NCBI RefSeq assembly: GCF_000002425.4
Contig: NC_037260.1
Coordinates: 15,669,372-15,733,371 of the forward strand
From: Physcomitrium patens
Taxonomy: Eukaryota > Streptophyta > Bryopsida > Funariales > Funariaceae
DNA length: 64,000 nt
Direction: 5' to 3'
Each line of letters begins with the position of its first letter. Position 1 is the stretch's first letter. Positions 34,008 through 46,639 of this stretch are shown here, one piece after another. The notes below the pieces were generated by a model. The model was not told the DNA's origin, ran no database searches, and saw only the letters and a list, made by a program, of their open reading frames with translations. The translations under genes were made by a program, and so were the position numbers.

Positions 34008-34499
34008 TTGGACCAGAGCTATTATAAAATTTTAGTAAAAATGGAAGACTTAGTAGATCCAATAATTGCTCTCATTGGCCATGGATTTGAGATTAAGATT
34101 ATGTCAAAAGAAATCTATAAATATGGGAGGTGGTCCATTGATATTGACCATAGTTGGATGATTCGGGCAGTAAATAATATACAAGGAGATCTTTATGGTA
34201 GTTGTATTGATGTGAAGGTAAAAATTAGAGATGTGACCACTGAACAAAATTTCTTTGTTCAAGACACTACTTCATACCCAATGATTCTTGATCAACCATA
34301 TATTACAATTGTGAGAATGGAGACCAAGATTTTAGATGATGGATCAGCATGTGCTCGTATTAGAGGTCAAAATAGGAAAAATGTTTTACAATTTCTAACT
34401 GTACATGCTAACCATAAGCGCAATTGGGATTATCTACAAAGTGATTCATTACTAAGGCTCAGTGAAGAATTTATAGATTTTTGTAATGTACCACTATAG
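34008..34499 (+). pseudogene. B4 aspartic protease
   Basis: 163 open codons. The active site reads ALIGHGFEIKIMSKEIY where the better B copy has ALVDHGSEINLMSKDLY: the catalytic Asp is now Gly, so it should be inactive. Then IRAVNN-QGDLYG, VKIRDV-TEQNFFVQD, PMILDQPYI and VLQFLTV, all matching 58986-59780. The frame ends at the same place as that copy (VPL stop). Confidence 0.8.
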
Positions 34500-34639
34500 A
34501 GTGGAAATATAATGGTACATCAAAGAAAGTATTCTTGCATGGTGTGAGGCCAAATTTCACCACTAATGAAATCTATGCCACACAACAAGTCCAAGAGGTG
34601 GAATTAGAGAGCTCCCAATTGTGTAATTGTTAGATTAAT

Positions 34640-36739
34640 TTAAATCTTTATATTAAAAATTTAATTAGTTTAGGCCTTCCAAGCAATGGTTATCAATATG
34701 AAATTAATATGTTAAATAAAATTTACTATACAAATATAATAAAAATAATTAAATAAATTATTACTATTAATTGACCATAAGAATAAAATTTAAGTTTGAA
34801 TTAAAAGTTAAGTTGAAAAAAAAAGTTAAAATTAAAAATTAAGATTAAAAAGTTAAGTTAAAAGTTCAATTAAAAGGTTAAGTAAAAAAATTAAGTTAAA
34901 AGTTAAGATTAAAGGTTAAGTAAAAAATTAAAATTAAAAGTTCAATTTAAAAGTTAAAGTTAAAATGAGAATATTAAAGGTTAAAATTTAAACTTACAAT
35001 TTATTAGCCAAAAAGTGAAATGCAGAGCTTATAATTCACTGTGAAGATGATAGTAAAAATAAAGTTAGAGAGGTGAAAGCGAAGGTACCTTGACAACACC
35101 TAAGGATTGAAGGCAGTGACTCCCTTCTACTCCAAAATTTGCCAAAATTTTTAATCGGCTTCAATTTGAATGATTCTTAGCTTGTTACAAGGCTGACTTG
35201 AAGATGCTTTTGATCCAACAATCTTCGATGCAATCTAATAATCCAAACATGAGGATTCCTCCTTTGAAGTTGAGTGATCCAAACTGCCACGGTGACTAAC
35301 CCTCTTCACTTAGAAATTCATTAAAAATTCAAATTGTCTTCAAATTCACCAAATCTTATGCCTTTCAGAGTGCAGCTTATAAAGCTTGATTCTTCCAAAA
35401 TTTCAAATAAATCCAATTACCAAGAAGTGAGAAATGCCTTTCCAAACTCGATTGATTAAAACTACAAAGGCAGTCAACTCCCTCAAACTCAAAAATTCAC
35501 CAAAAATTTTTCTTACTCCAAATCAAGCAAATTTTATCTTGTTGAAAATATAATAACAAAAGCTACAACTATTCAAAATCTCACATTGAGACAACAGAAA
35601 TTGAGTGACTAATTGAAGAAAATCCGAGGCCCTTGAAACCCTTGGAGTATTTGGAAGGCTGAGGAGATATCTATCTCAATGAAACATATTTTAAAACTTA
35701 ATGACCATCCTTCACAATGCAAAATCCATACATACACAATCACAAGGTTCATAATGAGAATTAAAATCTAAATAAAATTAAGATTAGGGTTTCGGCCAAA
35801 TTTTGGCATGGCTCTGCCTCTCACCCAAAAGAGGAGAGAGAGAGGGCTTGGAAAACCAAGCCTCTCTTATACAATTGAGTAGAGGCTCGTGGAAGGGTGG
35901 CTACATCTCCACCCTTGATTTTTAAGATCCCTAATCTAGATCTATGGCCTTCATTCATCCAAGAGCCTATCTCATTATCAAGGCTGATGGCTCTTGTAAG
36001 TGGTCAAGAAAGAATTTTTTTTGTAAATCTAACTTCACTATTGTGTTCAAAACACCTTTTCAAGCTAAGATCAATTACTCACATGCCTCAATCCATGCTC
36101 AATTATAATTTTCATAGAAGTTTTTACTTACAAGGATCTTGGCAATTTTTGTACAATTCTTCAAAATGAGAATTTTATTGATTTTATTGTATTTTGAAGC
36201 AGAGGTTGCTGATCTTGTTTTCTTCACTCCACGAGGTAAATCCGATGCCACCATTGCATTAAAAAGAATCCCATTAAGTAGAAGAACCACCATATTGCTT
36301 AAATTTGTCGAATTTGGAGGAAAATCCAAAATTACTATTGCTAACTTTTCTAAATCTTTCAGAGAATTATAATTCCAACCCCTAAATCATGTGAATGATT
36401 ACAGATGCACTCATAGGCTTTTAGTCAATCCTTATAGTAATGACTAACAACCTCTAAATTATTAAACTAACTAATTTGCTATTCTAATTTTCTAACTCTT
36501 ATCACTTTAGTCCAATTAACCTAATTTAAGGAATTAGGCTATGATTTATACTATCAAGGATTGTAATCCTAAAAATTCTATAAAACTGAATTCTACTTGT
36601 ATAAATCCTAATTTAACATGTTTAAGTATCATAAAATAGAAAAATAACAAAAATTTAAATTTTAAAGCATAATTGACAACTTATACATGGAGAGAATAAT
36701 ATCTTTTATACATGTGTTATAAAATTATTTAGGAATGAA
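34640..36739. other. Unclassified repeat-like block
   Basis: No family recognised. It starts TGTTAG at about 34629 and CTAACA occurs at about 36446, possible ends of an LTR-like unit, but no target duplication fits. It contains a GA-rich stretch near 35840 and a TATA-like TCTTATACAATTG near 35868. Small open frames (for example 35897-36169) have no recognisable domain. Confidence 0.35.
34795..34985. repeat. Degenerate AAGTTAAA tandem array
   Basis: About 20 imperfect units of AAGTTAA, AAGATTAA or AAATTAA type in a row, almost free of C on this strand. Confidence 0.8.
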
Positions 36740-37350
36740 AATTTAGGACATCCATATAGATGAATGAAGATAGATAATAAAAATCTCCATTCCTATTGGT
36801 CAAAAATCATGACCAATGGACTTCAAGGAAGCTGCCTAAGGCCATATTAGAGATTTTAATTAGTTTTTTAGAGATTTAAATTATAAAGACTATTTTTAGA
36901 GAGTTCAAGTTTTTGACTATGGTTTTGGTAAAAAACTTGTATGATTTAGAGTTTATATGAAGGAGATATAGACACTTAAAGTTAAAGTATTGATTTGGAA
37001 GCTACTGTCACTCTTTTTGACATAATGCACGCGTACAGAGGGTAATTGAAGTTTGATGATTGTGATTGAAGAGAATACTTTTGCAACTATACTTTTTGTA
37101 TATTGCATGCTAGATTTTAAATTGAAGTGAAGGAGATATTGGATTCTGAAGTGAGCACATGCAATCTTAGGGTAGTTAGTGACCTGATTTACTAGTAGTT
37201 GTATCTTGAGCTATATTTTAAGCAATTTGACAAGGTTTTGACTCAAAATTTCAAAGAATGTGTATATTCATGTTAATAAACTTTATACATAAGTTAGATG
37301 GCATTTGAGTATTGGATTCTTGATTTATTAAGAAAATAGTGCTCAGGTGC
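36740..37350 (+). repeat. C-type LTR, left part (split by E1)
   Basis: Matches 42440-43060 and, reversed, 39730-40690: CTCCATTCCTATTGGTCAAA, ACTGTCACTCTTTTTG, CTATACTTTTTGTATAT. It stops exactly at the E1 LTR and resumes at 47914. Its left border is uncertain. Confidence 0.78.
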
Positions 37351-38120
37351 TGTAGAATATGTAAATAAATTTTGTGGTAAGTTACTAGTTGGTTATTAAC
37401 AACCTTGAGAATTAGACTTATAGTTAGGCAGTTTAGTTGGTAACAATAAGTTATTAGTCGAACAAATAATTAAGAACTCAAAGATTCATAACCTTTGGAA
37501 TTTGCTGGCCGACGATCCATCTTTTGATAGGATAAAGAGGTTGAGAAAAGGGAGATCAGGGCCAAATTGTGAGAGTCATAAGCTGGGCTAAGCTTGGTGC
37601 CACTTCTTTGTTTTCTTTGCTTTTATTATTTTCTTATGAAAAATTGTGATTGAGAGAAGTATTGTTGAAACAATGATTAGAATATTGTAGAATATGACTT
37701 TGGACTTACCGTTTTGGAAAAAATCTGTGACCTTGAGAATTGAGATTATCGAATTGTATTGTATTAAGTGAAGATATTGAATTCTATATAATGAATTAAG
37801 AAACTGAATATAATAAGTAAGTTGGAGATCAGTAATTGAATATATATAAACTACAAAAAGAGTAAGTGGAAGATGAATTGATAAGAATATGGAAGTAGTG
37901 TTGAATTGATATTTGTAGAATAGATTATGTGTTGAATTAAGATGGAAGTAGTAAGACTTAATGTTTTGTAGTTTGATAATTGATTTCAGATAGCTAGAGT
38001 ATAGTCAATTGTGACACTAACAGATCCAATTCATATAACCAGTCTTTTCTCGTATTTGAACCTACTTCTATTAATTCAATTGCTTTGGTATATTGAAGCT
38101 TGAATACAATGAGAACAACA
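37351..38120 (+). repeat. 5' LTR of E1 (770 bp)
   Basis: Starts TGTAGAATATG and ends GAGAACAACA. Aligns along its whole length with 47146-47913. Confidence 0.92.
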
Positions 38121-38123
38121 TTC

Positions 38124-38138
38124 TGGTGCTGCTGGTGG
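38124..38138 (+). other. Primer-binding site of E1 (possibly Asp tRNA)
   Basis: TGGTGCTGCTGGTGG follows the LTR by three bases. It matches the plant Asp-tRNA primer site TGGCGCCGTTGCCGG at 10 of 15 positions, with mostly transition differences. E2 has another decayed form at the same place. Weak assignment. Confidence 0.4.
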
Positions 38139-38459
38139 AAAAATGATAACAATATGGAATGTTAAAAATTGATTGTATGGCAGATGAAATTATATATTGA
38201 ATGAGAATGTGAAAAGAATCAGTTTTAGGGTTACAAATATGTGAGTTATAATTCAAGGTAGTATTAATTTTGTAAAGAAGAATGAAAGATTATGAGTGAT
38301 AATCATAAAGTGGAAGATTATCAAAGAATTAATCGACAAGCGAAAGAAAGACAGGAGCAATTATGCATAAGAAATCTCCTACGAAAATGATAAAAAAGAA
38401 TTATAGGTCCAAATAAAATCAAAGGAAGAAAAATTCAAATTCAAATAGTAAGGAGACTA

Positions 38460-39725
38460 GTGATAATACCAATAGCTGCGAGAGTGCCAAAAGTACCAAT
38501 TGCAGTACAAATAGGAGCAGTAAGAGACCGCACTATAAGCGTAGCACCATTGCCTACTTTTAGTGGTTGGTCGGGCTCTGATCCCAATCACTATATATTT
38601 CAATTCTTGATAGCCTGCATGGTTAATAATGGTAGAACTGAAGATATTTGGTTGAGATGGTTGCCAATAATTTTAAAAGATACACCTTTTGAATGATATA
38701 ATCGACAACCACTAGATAGATTTTCCAATTGGAAGGCCTTGAAGAATGCCTTTCTAATCCATTTTAAACCAATTGGATTTAAAGATCAACTTAGAGAAAG
38801 TTTTATGAATAGTAGAATATTTGCGAGGGAATCAGTAGAGTCCTATTATGGCCGGGTCGTGGATATAATTCGTAAATGGTCAAATAATCAAATGCGAGAT
38901 GCGTTTATATTGTCGACATTAATCAATGATTTGGATCCACTAGAATTAAAAATATTTATAAAAGAGGCTCAACCAACTACGATAGAGGCATTGTTGGTAC
39001 GAGGAAAGGTGTGGAAAGAATGTCATTATGACCAATTATTAACAATGGGGGCCACGATGATTCCAAGTTCAGGAAGCCAACAAATACAATCGAGAAATGT
39101 ATTGATGGGTAATTATCCACAAATGGCTGCCTCCAATGTGAAGAATGTTATGTTGCAACAACCAATTAATGCTACACCACTCCAAGCAATAGCGCCAATA
39201 ACAATGACACCTTATTTTACATCGCCAACCTATCAACAACCAAAGTTGTTCACAAATGGAATTGTTAAAGATCCAAATGAAGCCTTGTTATTAAATGTAA
39301 CAAAGAAGATGGAAGAATTGGCTGTGAATTTGGCTAAAGATAAGAAGAAACGACAGAAGCCTTCTAATACGAGACCTAATGTATGGTATAATAATTGTAA
39401 GGGACAAGGTCATTTTGATATGGAATGTCCATCACCTAGATAAACGGATGTTCAATATACATTTTGTGGAGGAAAGCACCCTACCCAAAACTGCTGGCAT
39501 TTACAAAGGCAATATCAATTCAGTAATGAGACCATGATTCCACCGACTTAGTGGGAAGTCAATCAAGTTCAAATGGAAAATATGTATGGATGAAATGAAA
39601 ATCGATCTAATCGACGAAATCGAACATTCAATAATTTTCAAAGTTTCAATTTTAATCAGTAGTCTGCATCAAACCGTCAGAACTACGGGAAGGAGCAATA
39701 GAGGTATCAGCAATATGCTCCATTG
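38460..39725 (+). pseudogene. E1 gag, part before the nested LTR
   Basis: Capsid region: LPTFSGWSGSDPNHYIFQFLIAC, GRTEDIWLRWLPIILKDTPFE, then KNAFLIHFKPIGFKDQLRE, FARESVESYYGRVVDIIRKW and KVWKECHYDQLLTMGATMI (38739-39443). A TGA in place of Trp near 38694 breaks it. Zinc knuckle 1 (39383-39427) is Y-NN-C-KGQG-H-FDME-C, first Cys lost to Tyr. Knuckle 2 (about 39450) is Y-TF-C-GGK-H-PTQN-C, again Cys to Tyr. The frame continues after the nested LTR at 40995. Confidence 0.88.
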
Positions 39726-39729
39726 ACGT

Positions 39730-40990
39730 TGTCGGGGTAGAGAGGTTTTGCCTCAAGAAAGCACTGGGCTTCTGGCTGTCACTAATTACTCAATCAAGCT
39801 TAAAATAAGGAAATCCTAATTTTATATATATAAGTTCTCTTTTTGGGACAATTACACCAAATACTTAAGTCTTAAATAACCAACAACACCCAAAATATGG
39901 TAGAAGTATTCTAAAACCTTATATATCCTTTTGTGGAAATTCTCTCGAACCTCAACACCTCATAACTCTTGATCCAACCGTCCAAACAAGATCAAAATTT
40001 ACATAAAGTACTGATATGTTGTTGTTAATTTTTACAACAAATTTCAACCGTAAATTCATAGTGGATCTTGAGATATCTTCAAAAACCTAACAGTCGCTTC
40101 AAACCCTAATCTTTATATACCCGCACGAAATTTTCTTCATATCTCATAAAAAATAAGTCTAAATGCCACGAAACTTGTATAGATAGCTTCTTAACATAAA
40201 TTTTTACATTCTCCCAAAGTTTGAGCCAAAATTTCGTTCGAAAACTCAAGTTATGGCTCCTAACACTACTTTGAACAAAACCGCTCACTTACTACCTTTG
40301 ATTTGAATGCGCTGTCTTTAACTCCCTATAACTCCTTCACATAAACTCCAAATGCAAAATTTCCTTCGCAAAAGATGTATGTTTTGAAGATGCCCTTCCA
40401 GCTGCACCTTCTGATCTCTTAAAGCTTCCGTAAGACTCCTCTTAAACTCAAAAGGGTAACAGTAGGTCTCAAATTGACACCTTAACTTCAAACGGCTATA
40501 ACTTATTCACCTTAACTCCAAATCCTATAAAATTTTCACAAAAATTGTAGCAAAAACTTTAAACTTTACAACCCTTTCCTCTGGTTTCCTAATAGCCTCT
40601 TTGAAGTCGCCGAAACCCTTATCAAGGTCGCGGGCAGCCTCCTAAAAGCCCATTGGGCATGGATTTCGACCAATGGGGATGAAGATCCTTATTTCTACCT
40701 TCATCCAACCATGCCTTGGTTTCATCCCTCTTAATTAACCTCCTATTAGTTTAAATCTTCATCTTTAGGCCCCTATCTCCTCTCAACGCTTCATACTTAA
40801 TATTAAGGTTCTATAACTTTTATATACTATAATCAAACTAAGTAAGGAAAACAAAATAAAGTTTTTTTTTTTTTTTTTTATCAACTCTTTTTAATTTAAT
40901 CTATTAATAACTTTAACACACATTTAGATTTATTAACATATAATATGTTTTAACTAATTTTTACATACTGTAAGCATTTATAGTATGACA
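39730..40990 (-). mobile_element. C-type solo LTR in E1 gag
   Basis: Plus-strand ends TGTCGGGG...TATGACA (1261 bp), flanked by ACGT at 39726-39729 and 40991-40994 (extended 5-bp form GACGT/AACGT). Removing it with one duplicate rejoins gag in frame (APLT then SLNQVS). No internal sequence or second LTR, so it is a solo LTR left by recombination. Contains an 18-T run near 40862. Confidence 0.87.
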
Positions 40991-40994
40991 ACGT

Positions 40995-41640
40995 CATTAA
41001 ATCAAGTCTCCTTAGTACCACCGGGACAACCAAGATCATTTTCTAACCCTACATGGAACAAGCCTAGTAGGTATATACCAGTGGAGACATCCAATATGCC
41101 GAACGGGGGTGCAAGAAGACCACTTCATTGTTTTTATTGCACACATATTGGTCTTTATGCCAATAAATGTTCCAATCCTAGAGCCAGTGATGATTATGTG
41201 TCAATGTCTATAAATTGCAAGGAGTCGGGATATACTTAATAGCAATGTAATACTCCATTCAATTTCAATAATTGACATCAACAGATCCAAAGCCAATGAA
41301 AAATGGAGGAGATAAATCAAGGTCTTCAAGATTCATTAGTTCATTGGGTAGAAGTAGTCCAAGTTGTTCTTACAAGAAGTCAGCAAAAAGGGAAAGGAGC
41401 AATTCAATATTTAGATGATCTTGAAGTGAAGGGCTAATTGGACCCAATTAAAGGGACATCCAATGCAAGTCCTGACATGGGCCCCTTACTCAATATAAGA
41501 CTTGAATCGGTTGTGCACTTCAATGAGGTACCAATTACAGTGGCTTCGATTTTATATCAAGCTGTTTCGTTCTCTACACAGTTTTAGAAAACGTCCTTTC
41601 TGTTGAAAGATCCTCTCAGAGGCATAAATTCCAAGGAACT
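40995..41640 (+). pseudogene. E1 gag continuation and gag-protease linker
   Basis: Continues with SLNQVSLVPPGQPRSF and zinc knuckle 3 (C-FY-C-THIG-Y-ANK-C, with His replaced by Tyr, about 41129-41170). The linker holds TRSQQKGKGAIQ, then LDPIKGTSN and NEVPITVASILYQAVSF, and KDPLRGINSKEL from 41603. The segment 41340-41640 is also found, diverged, inside the family B LTRs at 54778-55290 and 62170-62680. Confidence 0.78.
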
Positions 41641-41644
41641 AATA

Positions 41645-42074
41645 TCAGCCCAATTGAGAGAAAAATCTTATCCGTTAAAAGAAACGATTTTATCAGCTTC
41701 GTCAAATTTAATTCCAATAGCTTTACTAATTTTTAATATAGAAAAAACCAATTTATCTGCATTGGTGTCTAGGATTGGGAAGAAAAAATGAACATTGAGA
41801 ATTATTACTAATAAAAAATCATACGGTATTCTAAAAGATTTAGATACCATACAATCTACAATCTCTATGAAGCAACTATTGGCGATAGCACCTAAGTGTC
41901 GAACTATCTTCAATTCCTCATTAATTTTTTTGTAGATCTTAAAGTAAAGAAATCTGAGAAGTAAGTTTGAATCCCGATCCAGATACACCAATGATTGATG
42001 TCTCAATTGATGGAGTGTTACTATCAAGAGTGCAAGTAGATGGAGGATCTAACATAAATCTTATGAATGTCACT
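41645..42074 (+). pseudogene. E1 protease, first part
   Basis: About 41980-42074 reads TPMIDVSIDGVLLSRVQVDGG then SNINLMN: the D-G-G-S motif is the aspartic protease active site as seen in Tat-lineage elements. Stops occur upstream. The domain is cut after MNVT by a C-type LTR and resumes at 43134. Confidence 0.75.
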
Positions 42075-43128
42075 GTCGTGTTGTGATTCAGCTATTATAT
42101 AAAAATAATGTAATTATGTACTTAATATATAATTTACTAAATAACATGGTGAGAGCCATGTTAGTAGATTTTAGTTGGTTGTAGAATATAATTTGATTAT
42201 TACCTTAAGAAGAGGTTGTTTAAAAAGTTTAATATAGAATTTACATACCTTTAATTTTCTTTTGATACTGGCTTTTAAGATTTGTTTTGGTTGATAGTAA
42301 CTTCTAAATATTTAGAGTCACCTTTGTTAGACATTGGTGACCTTTGAAAACTTATTTTGGTTCTTTTATTTGGTATTTAGAGCATAAATTATAAAAATCT
42401 CATAAGAAAAAAGCTTGAAGAAGGATTTTGGTAGCAAAGAGAGTAATTAAGGCATCAATATAGATGAATGGAGATGAATGTTGAAAATCTCCATTCCTAT
42501 TGGTCAAAAATCATGACCAATGGGCTTTGAGGAGGCTGTCCGAGGTCATATTAAGGTTAGTTTTTCAGGCCCATTTGAATTTTGAAGGCTAAGATCAAAA
42601 GATTTAGGTTTTTGGTTATGGTTTTGGGACAAGTTTTGTATGGTTTGGAGTTTATATGAAGAAGTTTCAGGTGCTAAAAGTTAAGGTGTTAGTTTTGAAT
42701 CTACTGTCACTCTTTTTGGCATAACACATGTTTACAGATAGCAATTGAGGTTTGGTAACTGCAATTGGATAGAACACTTTTGCGGCTATACTTTTTATAT
42801 ATTACTTATTGGATTCTAAGTTGAAGTAAAGGAGTTATTAGATTTAGAAGTTAACACTTGGAGTTCAAGGATAGTAAGTAACCCGATTTACTTGTGTTCG
42901 TGATTTGAGTTATATCTTAGACAATTTGATAAGATTTTGGCTCAAAATTTCCAAAATTGTGTATAATCTTTTTATAAAGCTTTTTACATAAGTTTGTTAT
43001 AATTGGAGTTTTATACAAAAATAAAGGAGTTTTGAAAATTGAGATAAGTATCATATAAAGGTTTAAGCTACACTCTCTACAGCTAGATATCCAGTGTAAT
43101 TCCAGATAGCAAATCATGCCATACGACA
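42075..43128 (+). mobile_element. C-type solo LTR in E1 protease
   Basis: Starts GTCGTGTTG, ends ATACGACA, flanked by TCACT (42070-42074) and CCACT (43129-43133). The interrupted coding sequence runs on across it (NVT then TIEELGLDHLLP). The U3-like region (CTCCATTCCTATTGG) matches the other C copies. No internal sequence. Confidence 0.85.
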
Positions 43129-43133
43129 CCACT

Positions 43134-43440
43134 ACAATAGAAGAGTTGGGTTTGGATCACTTATTGCCTACTACAGTGGTTTTGAGAATGATTGATTCCA
43201 ATTGAGTTAAACCTATGGATATTTTACAAAGTATTGATACAGTAATTACAGGAATTACCTACAAAATTGATTATATTATTTTCTAATTCTGAAGCTCTAT
43301 ATTATCATATCCAATTTTATTGATGCGACCGTGGTTGTATCAAGCTAAAGCTCAAAATGACTGGGGCTGTGGTACATTGACAATTGAGAAAAGTAATGAT
43401 AAAATTGTACTTCAAATATATCTTGTCCAATATCACGAAG
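43134..43440 (+). pseudogene. E1 protease, second part
   Basis: TIEELGLDHLLPTTVVLRMIDS, VITGITYKIDYIIF and RPWLYQAKAQNDWGCGTLTI: the flap and C-terminal part of the aspartic protease. The RPWL and DWG-GTL blocks are typical of Ty3 proteases. One TAG and frameshifts. Confidence 0.75.
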
Positions 43441-43979
43441 AAACTTAAGTTGCTAGTTGAGAATTCACGTCGGATTGTGAAGATGAGTCTACAGAAGAAG
43501 AAATTGGTGCACCTGACCCAATTTATACTAATATAAGATAAGTTGTCCAACACACTAGAATGAACTATCAATATAGGGGATCGGGAGAGTACTTAGTTCC
43601 TCTAGATATTATTGATGATTTTGATCATATGGTTGCACATTGGATGAATAGACAAGATGTTAATCACGTTAGTGCTATAGAATTAGAGTTGAAAAGTTCT
43701 TATTTGTTAGATTTTATGAAAGATTTTGGAATTGAGTAGAATATTATCCCAAAGACTCTTGAAATTCCATGATGTCAACTAATAAATTTAGATACAAGGA
43801 AGGCTCTCCAAATCATTCAGATTTACGATGATATAAAAGGTAAGGAGAAAGAAATTTGGGTGGATTATTTCTTAACGCATAAAACTACTCTCGCATGGTC
43901 GTATGTAGATTTGAAAGGAATTCGAGCTAAAGTTTGTGAACATTGAATTATATTGGAGGAGAACACTACACCAGTACAC

Positions 43980-44720
43980 CCAAGACAATATTGACTTAAT
44001 CCAAAATACTCACTTATGATAAAAAAAGAACTGGATAAACTCTTGGAGGTTGGATTTATCTATCTGATTCTTTTCAATGAATGGATTTCACCAATTATTA
44101 TGGTACCAAAAAAGAATGGAAAAATTTACATCTGTCAAGATTTCCACAAATTAAATGTGGCTACCAAGAAGGATTATTTTCCTTTACCATTCACAAATAG
44201 TATATTGGATGCGGTCGTTGAACATGAATGTTATTCATTTTTTGATGGATTCTCCAGTTATAATCAAGTTAAAATTATAAAAGAATATCAGTTAAAAACT
44301 ACTTTTACTATGGATTAAGGGACCTTTGCCTATAAGGTTATGCCGTTTGGACTTTGTAATGCACCAATTACATTTTAAATGGTAATGATGCAAGCGTTCC
44401 AAGATTATCTATAAATTTCAATGGAAATATTTCTAGATGATTTTTGTACATTTAGTACGAGACAAAACTATTTAGTATGTCTCGGTCAATATTTGAATCA
44501 ATGTGCCAAATATGGAATTTCTTTAAATTTAGAAAAATACCAATTTGGTGTACCTTCTGGTAAACTATTGGATCATATCGTTTTGATGGCAGGCATTGCT
44601 ACAGATCCAGATAAAATAAAGATTATAGTAGAATTAAAACAACCAGACATTATTACGAGTATTTGAGCATTTGTCAGCCATGTCAATTATTATCGGTGAT
44701 TTATCTATCTATTTATAGTT
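43980..44720 (+). pseudogene. E1 reverse transcriptase
   Basis: 44016-44318: IKKELDKLLEVGFI, WISPIIMVPKKNGKIYICQDFHKLN, FFDGFSSYNQVKI, ending at TAA where WGTFAY should follow (TGG to TAA). Then YKVMPFGLCNAPITF and, at about 44430, the catalytic FLDD in EIFLDDFCTFST (F for the usual Y). 44421-44666 continues with QCAKYGISLNLEKYQFGV and the thumb. Several stops. Confidence 0.85.
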
Positions 44721-44759
44721 ATATGGTTTTCCTTCACAAATCTCTTGAAGAAACCACCA

Positions 44760-45270
44760 ACCGATGGAACTAGTCCATTTTGGACAAAAGAATATACAAT
44801 TGCATTCAAAACATTGAAATAGAAATTGGTTTCAACACCAATATTGGTGGCACCTTGTTGGACAAAATCATTCCAAGTTTATGTGGATGCATCTAATATC
44901 ATGATTGATTCTGTGCTAAGCCAAAAAGATGACGAGGATTTTGATCTCCCTATTTATTATGCAAGTCATCAATTGGTAGCAGCTGAAAGAAATTATACAA
45001 CAACCGAATGAGAAGCATTGGGGATGATTTATTCCATACAAAATTTTCAACATTATCTTCTTAGTTATAAATTTGTTTTCCATGTAGACCATGATGGTTT
45101 AAAATATACAATTAATAAGCCTCAATTGAGTGGTCATATTGCACAAGGAATTTTAGTCTTGTAGGAATTTGACTTTATTATTCGGATAAGACCAAAAAAA
45201 TCACATTCCAATGAGGACAATTTATCTCAATTATCCAATATATTGGATAATGAATCCATTAATGATGTAC
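44760..45270 (+). pseudogene. E1 RNase H
   Basis: VYVDASNIMIDSVLSQKDD with the first catalytic Asp, IYYASHQLVAAERNYTTTE followed by a TGA (Trp or Arg expected) and EALGMIYSIQNFQHYLL with the catalytic Glu, then FVFHVDHDGLKY. A TAG near 45163 and the tail EDNLSQLSNI close the domain. Confidence 0.82.
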
Positions 45271-45429
45271 TACTTGATGTAGAACTGTTTGCGATAGATG
45301 TAATTATTTCTGAGTTTAGTGAAATAATTCAATACTTACATTTCAAACCTTCCTACCTAATTTCAATGAAAAACTTAAATAATGCTTAATATTAAAATGA
45401 ACATCTTATACAATGATTGGTGAAGCTTT

Positions 45430-46560
45430 ATATAAATAAAGCAAGGATGGAGTTTTGCGACGTTGTATTTATCAGACTGAAGTGTGTACTATATTGAAAG
45501 ATTGTCACTTGAATAGTTGTGGTGGACATTTTAAAGGGGACAACACGGCTCGTAAAGCTTTATAGATTGGTTATTAGAGGTGACCATTGTTTACAGATGC
45601 CCACCAATTTGTCCGTCATTGTGACCTATGTCAGAGAACGGGTCGTCCTACTAAAACTTCAGCAATGCCATTGGTACCAATTCTAGCTCAAGTGTCTTTT
45701 GAGAAATGGAAAATTAATTTTGTGGAACCAATTACACTAGCTTTGAGAAATGGACAAAAATAGTATATACTGGTAGCAACGGATTATGTAACAAAATGGG
45801 CTAAAGCAGTAGCTACGAAAATCAATAGTGCAAGTACAATAGCAACCTTTTTGTATAAAAATACTATTACACGGTTCAGTTGTCCATAAGAATTGGTTAG
45901 TGATCAGGAATTCATTTTATAAATAGTACAATCAAAGCACCCACGACAAAATATGAGATAAAATATCGTAAGACTACATTGTATCACCCTAGAGCCAATA
46001 GACAAATGGAAAAAACTAATAGAATTTTAGGTAAAATCTTAACAAAAATAGTTTCAGGAGTGAAAATTGATTGGGACACTAAGTTGTTCGCAACTTTATG
46101 GGCATACCGTACTATGTATAAAGTTACTACCAATGCTACCTCTTTTCAATTGATTTATGGCCAAGAAGCAATCTTACCTATTGAATTGGAAGTCCAAAGT
46201 TTACGAATTGCTATAGATAATAGATTGAGAGATCAGAATTCATTATGGCTTTGTTTAGAAGAATTAGAAAAATTGGATGAAACTAGAGCCAATGCATTAA
46301 TGATAATGGAAACTATACAAAAACAAAAGAAGACTTATTACGATAGTAAGTTTAGACCAAAGGCTTTTATGCCAAATGATTTGGTACTTCTTTATGATAG
46401 TTAATTTAAAAAATTTTTAAGAAAATTTCAAGTTTGATAGTATGGGCCATATCAAATTATTGATGGATTTCCAAATGGTTCAATACAATTGAAAGATTTT
46501 ATGGATACTAAATTTATAATATGGATCAATGGCAATCAGCTTAAACTTTACTATACATAA
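45430..46560 (+). pseudogene. E1 integrase
   Basis: Zinc domain near 45500-45640 (CHLNSCGGHF ... FVRHCDLCQRTGR) with several stops. Core: the first catalytic Asp is lost (KINFVEPI where WGIDFVGPI is usual), DYVTKWAKAV, LVSDQEF with the second Asp, and YHPRANRQMEKTNRIL (45979 on) with the Glu. The C-terminal part (46054-46404) has WAYRT, FQLIYGQEAILPIELE and MPNDLVLLYDS. No chromodomain follows. Confidence 0.87.
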
Positions 46561-46639
46561 ACTAAGGACAAGTTTTCTGTTACAAAAGAAGGAGTCGACC
46601 CAATTGATTGGACCATAGTAAGAAATAAGAGGGAGGCTC

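Larger units (their letters stand above)
32310..34600 (+). mobile_element. Family B fragment B4 (gag to protease)
   Basis: Plus-strand family B from mid-gag to just past the protease, with no LTR at either end. It is joined to A4 at about 32300 and to an unclassified block at about 34630. It is older than the inverted B pair but has long open stretches. Confidence 0.78.

Noticed and set aside
34629..36452. Possible LTR-type unit TGTTAG...CTAACA
   Set aside because: The flanks (GTAAT and ACCTC) do not match, so the borders are not supported.
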